Assembly: GCA_937625935.1 (NCBI GenBank)
Contig: OW569379.1
Span: 300,001-364,000 of the forward strand
DNA from: Tetramitus jugosus
Taxonomy: Eukaryota; Heterolobosea; Eutetramitea; Acrasida; Vahlkampfiidae
DNA: 64,000 nt
Direction of reading: 5' to 3'
Shown here: piece after piece, positions 8,422-16,936 of the stretch
Layout of the letters: every line of letters begins with the position of its first letter
How positions within the stretch are numbered: position 1 is the stretch's first letter
Made by a program: the position numbers and the translations under genes
Notes under the pieces: model-generated
The model's input: the letters and a program-made list of their open reading frames with translations, nothing else
Databases searched by the model: none
Told to the model about the DNA's origin: nothing

Positions 8422-10605
8422 ATGTATCAATCATCATCTAAACCATCCTATCATCGTGGCTCTGGTAGAAGCAATAGTAGTAGTAGTGGTAGTAGCCATG
8501 GTAGCCATGGTAGCAATAGTAGTAGTAGTGTTGACATGAGTGCTGCACAACGAACCATTCACATTGGTAATCTCATCTCATCCATCACTGATGAAATGCT
8601 CATTAATTATTTTGCAAAGTGTGGTTCCATCACCAATTTGAAATTGGCAGGAAATCCGAGTTATCCTGCTCGATTTGCATTCATTGAATTTGCTACTGTT
8701 CAACAAGCTCATGCAGCATGTGCACTCGCAGGTACACTTATTGGAGGAAAGCCAATCAAAATTGCCATTGCCAAGAATCCAATCACTACTCCATACACTC
8801 CATCATCTTCTACTACTACTACTACGACTGCTGCTACTGCTGCTGCTGCTTTTGCTCCTGTTTCTGTCTCCATGTATGATACATCTTCTGCAGGTGCACT
8901 GTATCAACAACAACAACAACAACAATATCCAACAACAACAACAACAGCACAAGACACAGCCTACTATTATTCACAATTTGCAACCAACAACACCACATCA
9001 TCTGATTATTCTTTACAACAACATCAACAAGCACCATCTTCTTTTGATTATTCACAACAACAACAACAACAACAACAACAATATCACCCATATCAACAAC
9101 AACAACAACCATCTCACTATGCTCAAACAACAGCAACATCACAACAACAACCCACACATGATTACTCTTATCACTCAACAACACTACCCACCAACAATGA
9201 TCATCACTACTCAATCTATCAACAACAACAGCAGCAACCATCATCATCATATGCCCCCTATTCATCCTATCCATCTACCACTACTGCTGCTGTTGGTGGT
9301 GGTGGTGGTGGTACACAATCATCATCTCACTATAGCCATCCAAAACACCACCATCATCATCAACAACAACAACAACAACAACAATTGAAAAAAACTATTT
9401 ATATTGCAGGTATTGATAAAGAGTTGAGTGAGCAAGCCATTATCAACTATTTTGCAAAGTGTGGAGAGATTGTCAATCATCGATTCTGCATGGGACAACC
9501 ATCCAAATTTGCATTTATTGAATATGCGACACACGAATCAGCAGCCTCTGCCATTCAAAACTTTTCTGGTACGTGGCTAGGCAAATGCACACTCAAAGTA
9601 TCCTTTAGCAAGAGCCCTATTCAACAACAATCACAATCATCATCACAAATGCCTCATGCACACTCTCATCATCATCACAAATCATCATCTTCATCATCAT
9701 CATCATCATCTCTCAATCCTCAACAATTAGAAATGATATCAAGAACAGTTCATGTAGGCAACTTGGACGGTCATTTATCAGAGAATGAAATTCAACAATT
9801 CTTCAATGATACATGTGGTGGTGGTGGTCGTAATGTCATTGAAAGGTTTTCAATGGCAGGTGGAACACCAGTGGAGCATGGAAAAGTCGCACGCTTCTGC
9901 TTCATTGAATTCACCAATGTGACAAGTGCTCAGATGGCATTGCAATTGAATGGTACCATGTTGGGATCATTGAACATTCGAGTCAGTCCCAGTCGATCAC
10001 CCATTCTCTCATCATCATCATCTGCGTCATCTACTATGAACAAGCAAGCATTGACACACAATCAGCGTTACGTCGCTACTCAATCATTGACAAATGAGAA
10101 TGTGACACCTCATCTTTTCTCTGACAATTCTGCTTACAATAATGGCAGCAGTACCGACAGCAACAACAAGTTTGATGCATCTGCTATTCTTTCGAGTCTC
10201 AAGCCAAGAAGCATCTTGAAAAAAGTTCAGGAGCAATTGCAGAATCAACAACAGGAAGATGGTTCATCTGACAAGAGCCACATGACAAAAAAGGTGAGCA
10301 ACATGACGACCAAGACTAGTGCCACAGTGAAAGAGCCTCGTACACCACCTGGATCACCACCAGCTGATCTCTATGTGAGACAAAAGGCACTCATCATGAA
10401 AGAACAACAACAACAAGCCAATCGAAAGAGAGCAAGAGAAGAAGAACGAGCAACAATGACAACAGCAGCAACTGATGAAGACGAAACGACAGGAAGCACT
10501 AAATCATTGGATGTCATTTCTCCAAAACGAGCCAAAATCACTCACGATGAAAATCAAAGCCACGATTCATCTGCTTCTGGACGCGACACCACTGATCATC
10601 AATAA
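8422..10605 (+). CDS. three-RRM, glutamine-rich RNA-binding protein (CID/SREK-like RRMs)
   Basis: A single exon encoding 727 residues. RRM1 is at about 46-118 (RTIHIGNL, RFAFIEFA), RRM2 at about 324-398 (KTIYIAGI, KFAFIEYA) and RRM3 at about 443-530 (RTVHVGNL, RFCFIEFT). Each RRM ends in a repeated signature (GTxxGGxPIKIAxxKNPI, CTLKVSFSKSPI, NIRVSPSRSPI). That pattern resembles the RRMs of plant CID8-13 proteins and related SR-like factors (family recalled, not searched). RRM1 and RRM2 are joined by a Gln/Tyr/Ser-rich prion-like linker of about 190 residues. The C-terminal 180 residues are charged, with TPPGSPP and basic KR clusters suggestive of nuclear localisation. No PAM2 motif was identified. 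Its likely role is in mRNA processing or stability. It lies head to head with U2AF and tail to tail with LSm1. Confidence 0.85.
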   Translation: MYQSSSKPSYHRGSGRSNSSSSGSSHGSHGSNSSSSVDMSAAQRTIHIGNLISSITDEMLINYFAKCGSITNLKLAGNPSYPARFAFIEFATVQQAHAACALAGTLIGGKPIKIAIAKNPITTPYTPSSSTTTTTTAATAAAAFAPVSVSMYDTSSAGALYQQQQQQQYPTTTTTAQDTAYYYSQFATNNTTSSDYSLQQHQQAPSSFDYSQQQQQQQQQYHPYQQQQQPSHYAQTTATSQQQPTHDYSYHSTTLPTNNDHHYSIYQQQQQQPSSSYAPYSSYPSTTTAAVGGGGGGTQSSSHYSHPKHHHHHQQQQQQQQLKKTIYIAGIDKELSEQAIINYFAKCGEIVNHRFCMGQPSKFAFIEYATHESAASAIQNFSGTWLGKCTLKVSFSKSPIQQQSQSSSQMPHAHSHHHHKSSSSSSSSSSLNPQQLEMISRTVHVGNLDGHLSENEIQQFFNDTCGGGGRNVIERFSMAGGTPVEHGKVARFCFIEFTNVTSAQMALQLNGTMLGSLNIRVSPSRSPILSSSSSASSTMNKQALTHNQRYVATQSLTNENVTPHLFSDNSAYNNGSSTDSNNKFDASAILSSLKPRSILKKVQEQLQNQQQEDGSSDKSHMTKKVSNMTTKTSATVKEPRTPPGSPPADLYVRQKALIMKEQQQQANRKRAREEERATMTTAATDEDETTGSTKSLDVISPKRAKITHDENQSHDSSASGRDTTDHQ

Positions 10606-10801
10606 TAAAAAAACTGGAAATGTATTGATGTAAAATAACCAAAGCGATTTGGTAATTGTATTAGATTGATGGATGGAGGAAATGGGTGGAAAAGTAAGGT
10701 TCAGAGTGGTGTGGTAGGGGATATCATTGATGGATGAGACTACATGATCACAGATGACATGCCATCATATATAGTGGTTCAAGTCGTTCTTGAGTAGTCT
10801 T

Positions 10802-11615
10802 TCAAATATCAAATGCACTCTCTCGTGCCAACAGCAGTGCCATTTGTGCTTCCTTGTACTCTTTCTGTTCTTGTAGAATCTGAGGAAGACTGACTCGATT
10901 CAATGACTGACTCTGTTCCATTTGTTGTTCCAGTGCCTCATCAATCTCTCCCATCAACACTACATTCTCACCTCGAACCATGTACAACCCGAGTGGAAAA
11001 TCACCAAAGTTCTTCTCTACGACAATACGCTCCACGGTGTCTTCGAGGACCATGTTCGCAAATTGATCATAACTCCTCAATGTTCCAATCAACTTTTTTC
11101 CATCTCTCAAAATAATCATGACTCGATCTATAAATGTTACCATGTTATCATGTGTGTGCATCAATTGTCATTTTTCATCATTATCATCAATTCATTCACA
11201 TGTGTGTTGTTCACAGAAAGATTTTTCATACATGATCATGTTGTTTGTAATACGTGTGGTTGTCCACAAGAGAGAAAGGAAAGATGAGTTTTTTTGTTCT
11301 TCTTCTTCGTCAATAACAGTAGTGCACGTCTCATAGAGGACGATCATCTGTGAAAACAGAAAAAAAAAGCGACGACGACAACAACAACATACGGTCAATG
11401 TGATCAGAGAGACTCGCGGCACCTGGGAAGAAATAAGTGGAATCGACAGCATTGTGAGAATCGTGATGATGATGCTGATGATGTTGTTGTTGTTGCTGAT
11501 GAGAGGATTGCTGGTGGTGGTGTTGATGAGAGGTTTGTTGTTTGTTGGAGTGTTGTTGCTTTCTGGATGCACCACCACTGCCAGAGGATGAAGATTTGTT
11601 GTCTCGGGTTCTCAT
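10802..11615 (-). CDS. LSM1: LSm1, mRNA decapping-activator Sm-like protein, two exons
   Basis: Join of exon 1 (11615-11393) and exon 2 (11127-10802), giving 182 residues. Exon 1 encodes a Gln/His/Ser-rich leader and then FPGAASLSDHID, matching the PGTASL..DID start of LSm1. Exon 2 continues RVMIILRDGKKLIGTLRSYDQFAN (Sm1) and VRGENVVLMGEID (Sm2). The RGENV and DQFAN motifs and the C-terminal helical extension are typical of LSm1 rather than other LSm proteins. The intron (11128-11392, 265 bp) has a perfect GTATGT donor and a TATAG acceptor, and the joined codon keeps spacing identical to other LSm1 proteins. In the cytoplasmic LSm1-7 ring it binds 3' ends of deadenylated mRNA and promotes decapping. 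The Gln/His-rich N-terminal leader of about 60 residues is extra compared with human LSm1. Confidence 0.94.
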
Positions 11616-11738
11616 TCCAATTGTTTACTATGTGTGTATTATCGTTATGATCAGAATTGTTTTTTTGTTAACAAGGCGGACCGGAGAAATAAAAATAACA
11701 GACCGTGAAGGATCCCATCATTCTGGTTGTGTTGCGTT

Positions 11739-14700
11739 TTACAAACTCTTATTCTTTCTTTCATGCTTTTTCTTTCTTTTAGCATCGACACGAACAAGTT
11801 GTTTCGCAAGGGATCGATCAGTTAGGTTGACATCATACTCGTCCTCTTGTTGATCGGTCATCGATGCATACCAGCCTCTGTGACGCCCAGCAATCATGGT
11901 AATGACAATCATCACCTTGGAGAACTTGTTAAGGGCTGAGGAGAAGGCGAGTACTGTGTCAGGGAATCCAATGGACAATCCTACATTACCAAAGGCAGAG
12001 ATCACCTCAAACACAATTCTTAACAAGTTCATGCTTGGATTATTAATTCCTTTGTGGGATTCTGAGATTGCAATGATGAAAATACTGAGAGCAATCCATG
12101 AATTGTTCTTACTCATCAATTTTCGAGTGTGGTATGAGAAATGCTTCCATAGACGCTGAATAAACTCTTTTGCTCGCTTGGTTGGCGAGAACACATCCTT
12201 CTCTGTGATGTCCACACCTCTGTCCTCTGTTTTCTTCATATCAACCACAATAGAGAGTGACTCACTATGAGTGTCCTTGAGTTTGCTTGATAAAGACTTT
12301 AAGCTCTTGCTCAACTGCTTGGATGCTTCTGTTTGTTGTGGGGCACTTTCACCAGGTTCTCCATCGGTTTTCAGCTGATGAACAATATCAACAATCTTGT
12401 AGGCATTCTCACGGAGACCACATGCCATTTGGGACTTGATTCTCATCATCAACAAGTAAACACAGATGCTCGCCATAGACAGAACACTAAAGTCAATTGA
12501 TTGGAAACCTCCAGTACGTGCTGAGCACGCATGGAAGAAGGAAATCACAAACTGGACACGGAATGGCTGACCCTGATATGCGCCATTGTTATGATCCATG
12601 ATAAGTGGGGTAGCTACGCCCAAAATGAGCAAGGCAAAACTGATGAGCAGATAGGCTCTTGTTTGAATGCCAGGGAATAGATGCAATGACAAGTGATGAT
12701 GCTTTTCGAGCATGTACTTGAAAACGAGCTTGTACCGTCTGGAGAATTTGTAACAAGTGAAGATCATCAATCTGAGAATGATCGGGAATCCAGTGTTACC
12801 AATCAGGATGACGAATGCAATGATGAGGCAAATGTCAGCATTGTGCACAAATCGACTGACACTATCCGAGAATGGTGCCATACCAACGTTGTTAAATGCA
12901 GACACAATGAAGAATGCAGAGACCCACCACGGATTCTTATCCAATAGTTTGCTCCTGACGTTTGTGAGAGCACCTGCCAGTGCAATCCATGCAACGAGAT
13001 GAACAGTGCCAATGAAGATTAGTGTCAAGACTAGCAACCACACCAGAGCAGTATACTCAATATCCGTATAAGGAATCGACTCAAAGTAATCATAACTCGC
13101 CTCCTGTGTAAAGTAATTCTTGACCGCCTCGGGCCAATATCCTGGGTTGAACTTTTTCAAATCGAAATTGGCAGATGAAAAATATTGCTTCACATTGTCC
13201 GGCAGTTGTTCAAATTTCTCTGGCTCCATATGAGTGGCATTCGAGTAGTTGCTCATTGCATCTTCATCTTCCCAAAACTCTACATCGTTGGCATGTTGAT
13301 TCATATTGTAGTGTTCATTGTGTTGTTTCAATTGAAGTGTCGAAATGCCACCATAGTTGTTTGAAAATTGTGAAGGACTCAATGGTGTTGATGGGACAGA
13401 AGACTTGTTGACATCAGCAGTACCGACGGACACGGGAGAAGTAGTTCTGCTATCGTTGTTGGGCATATCAAAAGACGCAGGCAGTGAAACTTGAATATCG
13501 AGATCATCATCCTGCTGCACTTGCTGTTGCTTCTTCTCCAGATCCTTCTTATCCACAATCGGTGATGTGTGTGGAGATATAGGTGCAGTGGTGAATTGAC
13601 TCTGATGATTTTCGTTTCCAGTTGGTGTGAAACGAACATGTGAGGCGTGATCATTGCTCAAAGCACTCGTATCACTCAACGTATTGAAATAATAGTGCTC
13701 ATCTCCACTGAGATAGGCACTATGACTATGAGTGTCAACATTAGTGGGTGATACCAATGTGATGTCCTTGTTCTCTACTGGTGTTGTCTCTTGTGATGCT
13801 GCTTCTACTGGTGTTCTTCTTCTTCTTGTTCTTCTTTGTCGTCTTCTTCTCACAGAGTGATCATTATTGTCATTCGTCTCATGATCATCACCATAATAGT
13901 AGTGTTGTTGAGCTGAATGTGCGTGCATAGAGTCAAGTGCACTCTGTGTCATTTGATTTCTCAAATAAATGACTCTTTCCATGCGTTTCGCAATCATTCT
14001 TCTTCGTGCTCTCCTAATCTTGACAAACAGTGGGAACAGTGCAGTGAACCAGATGCCACCGCTCAACATGGACAAGAATAGGACAATTTGAGTGCCGACA
14101 CGTGTGTCTTCAATCGGCTGCACCAGAAATCCACTGAGACACAGTGCACTGAACGAGTGATACATGCTATCGACCCAATTCCACTTCATATTGTTTCGTT
14201 CAATCAAATAAATTAACACACTCCACAACAGTCCTACACTGACCAAATAAAGGGTCAACAAGATGAAAAAATAGTGCTGTTTCCAATACTTTTCCGCTCT
14301 GCCCAATGTGAAGAATTCTTTGAGGAATCGGAGGAGACCAGTCACGTCATTCGATACGAGAACAGGCTGATATTCACGCGAGGGATTCAATTCACCATCA
14401 TCTTTCAATCCATCCTTTAACAGTCGACTCTCAATGGTTTGGTCTTTTGAATGTTGATCATCTACACTTGTGATGGGAATGTTGACTTGTTGTTGTTGTG
14501 ATTGTTGTTGTGATGGTACTTGTGGTGATGATGATGATGCTTGATGGTGGTGGTGGTGGTGATCATCATCATCATCAACTCCCAATGAAGATATGGTGTC
14601 ATCATAGTGCTGATTCGGATACAGTTCATCAAGTGAAGTGTATGAGATGACTGTCAATAAATCTTCACTGTGATGCACGACTGGTGGTGCAGCACATGAT

Positions 14701-14990
14701 GAGTCATCACTCATGTATCCACTTTGATTATTATTGTTATGATGATGATGATTGTTGGTAGTAGGAGAGCGATCCATGATGGTTGGTAAGGATATATCAT
14801 CTAATCCGACTTGAATGTCCATGTTATCATCATCATCATTGTCGTAATCATGACTATCATGACTATTGTGGCTATTATGATTGCTGTTGTTGTTGTTGTT
14901 GTTGTGGTGGTAGTCACTAGTAGGAAGCGCTGACGATGATGGTGATGTTGGTTGTGAAGAACCACTAGTAGGAGGGGTTCCGCTTTGCAT
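11739..14990 (-). CDS. Trk/HKT-family potassium (cation) transporter
   Basis: A single exon encoding 1083 residues, longer than bacterial TrkH (about 480) and similar in design to fungal Trk proteins with long hydrophilic inserts. Residues 1-230 are a low-complexity cytosolic leader. Membrane segments begin at about 237 (YFFILLTLYLVSVGLLW). Four pore-loop regions can be seen: SALCLSGF, SAFNNVGM, SARTGGFQS and SAFGNVGLS, each with the Gly or Ser expected at the selectivity position. A hydrophilic insert of about 300 residues separates the first and second pore units. The C-terminal IAGRHRGWY matches the Trk/HKT ending. A Ser in pore loop 1 rather than Gly (SALCLSG) is reminiscent of HKT proteins with Na+ permeability, but the exact alignment is uncertain. 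It sits at the plasma membrane, controlling K+ or Na+ uptake. It ends 123 bp from the LSm1 start. Confidence 0.9.
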   Translation of the reverse strand: MQSGTPPTSGSSQPTSPSSSALPTSDYHHNNNNNNSNHNSHNSHDSHDYDNDDDDNMDIQVGLDDISLPTIMDRSPTTNNHHHHNNNNQSGYMSDDSSCAAPPVVHHSEDLLTVISYTSLDELYPNQHYDDTISSLGVDDDDDHHHHHHQASSSSPQVPSQQQSQQQQVNIPITSVDDQHSKDQTIESRLLKDGLKDDGELNPSREYQPVLVSNDVTGLLRFLKEFFTLGRAEKYWKQHYFFILLTLYLVSVGLLWSVLIYLIERNNMKWNWVDSMYHSFSALCLSGFLVQPIEDTRVGTQIVLFLSMLSGGIWFTALFPLFVKIRRARRRMIAKRMERVIYLRNQMTQSALDSMHAHSAQQHYYYGDDHETNDNNDHSVRRRRQRRTRRRRTPVEAASQETTPVENKDITLVSPTNVDTHSHSAYLSGDEHYYFNTLSDTSALSNDHASHVRFTPTGNENHQSQFTTAPISPHTSPIVDKKDLEKKQQQVQQDDDLDIQVSLPASFDMPNNDSRTTSPVSVGTADVNKSSVPSTPLSPSQFSNNYGGISTLQLKQHNEHYNMNQHANDVEFWEDEDAMSNYSNATHMEPEKFEQLPDNVKQYFSSANFDLKKFNPGYWPEAVKNYFTQEASYDYFESIPYTDIEYTALVWLLVLTLIFIGTVHLVAWIALAGALTNVRSKLLDKNPWWVSAFFIVSAFNNVGMAPFSDSVSRFVHNADICLIIAFVILIGNTGFPIILRLMIFTCYKFSRRYKLVFKYMLEKHHHLSLHLFPGIQTRAYLLISFALLILGVATPLIMDHNNGAYQGQPFRVQFVISFFHACSARTGGFQSIDFSVLSMASICVYLLMMRIKSQMACGLRENAYKIVDIVHQLKTDGEPGESAPQQTEASKQLSKSLKSLSSKLKDTHSESLSIVVDMKKTEDRGVDITEKDVFSPTKRAKEFIQRLWKHFSYHTRKLMSKNNSWIALSIFIIAISESHKGINNPSMNLLRIVFEVISAFGNVGLSIGFPDTVLAFSSALNKFSKVMIVITMIAGRHRGWYASMTDQQEDEYDVNLTDRSLAKQLVRVDAKRKKKHERKNKSL

Positions 14991-15185
14991 GTTTCCAATG
15001 CGCTACCATGCAATGTTGTTTTTGTTGTTGATGTTTGATTCTTTGTTTTTATGTGCGTGTTTCTTCAAAGAGACCATTTTGCGATTCCGGCTCAAAAATA
15101 ACATGTTTCTGGATATTTTGCGAGAGTCGTGCCAAAAGGATAATTGTATTTTGGTGGTTCGATTGGCTCATAGAGCACAGCATAT

Positions 15186-16365
15186 TTATTTACGTTGTTG
15201 TGGTACTCCCACGTCCTCTTCCTCATTGTTGTCCTTTTCTTGCGCAGCCTTGTAGTCCTGTGGATTCTTTGGTTTGCTCTTGTATGGCAAATCAGGGAAC
15301 CTAATTTTGTAAATGGGAGCAATGTCTCTCCACACCTTCTCCTCAATCTCCAAATCCTTGATGATACCTGTTCCCAAGTCGTATACCCAGCCATGCACAT
15401 GCAACTCCTGACCAGTCTTCCAAGCTCTCTGAACAATGCTAGTCTTGCACAAGTTCAATGCCTGTTCAACAACATTGAGCTCAACCAACAGATTGAATCT
15501 TTCTTCGAATGTCTCTGTGGCATCGAGCTTATCCTTGTGAAGTCTCTGAACGTCCTTGATGTTTCCGAGCCACTTGTCAATCAGTCCATGAGCCGTGTGC
15601 TCCATGGATGCCAACACTCCTCCGCACTTGTAATGACCCATGACAATCACATGCTTCACCTTGAGTACTTCGACTGCGTATTGCAGAACGGACATGACAT
15701 TGAGATCAGTGTTCACCACTAGATTGGCCACATCTATGTTTTTGAGTATTTTTACAAACAAACACAACAGGGTTGTTTTGAAAAGAAATGCCATGTAAGA
15801 AACCTGTGTGCACTTGACAAACAAATACAAATGAACAGTTCATTCGCACATACTTCTGTGAATAAAGATATCACCTGGTTGAGTCATTGTCAACTGATCC
15901 GGTGGCACTCTAGAGTCAGAACAACCAATGAGCATATAGTTTGGTGTTTGACTCTTGTTTGCCATGTCAGAAAAGTAATTTTCATCCAGAGCCAACTATG
16001 ATCATGTATGTGTCAGATACCAATCAAGTAGTTACAGAATAGAAACATGAGTACCATCATTTGATCTTCGTACTTACCTTTCTTTTCACAAATTCTCTGT
16101 TTCCTTCAAAGAGCTTCTGATATGTTTCATCTGTTCGGCCAGGATTCACTGCCGATGATGACTCCTTGTTTGTTTCATGATGTTGATGACGATGATGATC
16201 GCAACATGAGCCATCCTTTTGGTGGGTCATGCAACGATTTTGATGAAAGGTGCGAAGTGTAGTTGCGCTCGCGAATCGATGACGTTGTGAAAACACGCAA
16301 GAGTGAGTGCTTTTCTTGATCAAAGATGAAAAGAGTTGGACATTTCTTTGATTACTCATCATCAT
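15186..16365 (-). CDS. beta-class carbonic anhydrase, three exons
   Basis: Join of exons 16365-16078, 15995-15854 and 15733-15186, giving 325 residues. Introns are 15996-16077 (GTAAGT...CATAG, 82 bp) and 15734-15853 (GTATGT...CATAG, 120 bp). Exon 2 carries GCSDSR (C121, D123, R125) and ends at the FIHRN-VAN junction. Exon 3 carries GHYKCGG (H177, C180). Cys, His and Cys ligate zinc, and the Asp-Arg pair is the usual beta-class dyad. The enzyme converts CO2 and water to bicarbonate and a proton. The first 45 residues are basic and hydroxylated with few acids (RNVQLFSSLIKKST...), suggesting a mitochondrial targeting peptide. This is an inference. The C-terminal 25 residues are acidic and low complexity. 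It is head to head with a SulP anion transporter, a suggestive pairing for bicarbonate handling. Confidence 0.95.
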
Positions 16366-16936
16366 CCTCTATGTATCTATGTATCAAACTGTTTTTGTTT
16401 TTGTTGAGGTTGTGAGTCGTTGGTTGTTGGAATTTTGATCGAGCACCCCACAATTCACAAACTACCGTCGGATGGGTTCATCCAGGATGTTTTTGTTCGA
16501 TCGCATCCGGTGTCGTGACGATCTGATACCCGCAATCAACATCATGAAATATCCATTTCGTCACCTCTCCTCTTGGTTGTGCTCGGTGAATCGAAAGTTG
16601 AATTCCGCGAATATTGAGATATCATTTTGCATGCTCTCAAAACGTTTTGTGCATGTCATGTCACACAACAACAATGCTTATTGTTCCAAGCGAAGTCAAA
16701 TAATTCTCCTCGAAACGTGTTGGGCAACTCCGAGCTACGTTTTTTCAGCTCAAGTTGTTTTTCTTGTCGGGCCAAAAAACACGTGATCCACACGAATCTG
16801 GGCTGACAACCAAAAATTATTGTTCAATCACTGTGTGTGCTGAGAGTCTCCCACAAGATCGAAACAACCTCAACAACACAACATTAATAACATCTACCTA
16901 CCTTTACACATTATACCTGTAGAATGAAGCAATATC
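16366..16936. promoter_or_regulatory. divergent region between carbonic anhydrase and SulP
   Basis: 571 bp of upstream sequence for both genes. A short upstream ORF (16924-16971, 15 codons plus stop) starts 13 nt before the SulP ATG and overlaps it in another frame. The 104-codon ORF at 16472-16786 lacks recognisable protein character. Confidence 0.45.

Noticed and set aside
16472-16786. 104-codon ORF between carbonic anhydrase and SulP
   Set aside because: Random-like composition in a divergent promoter region.
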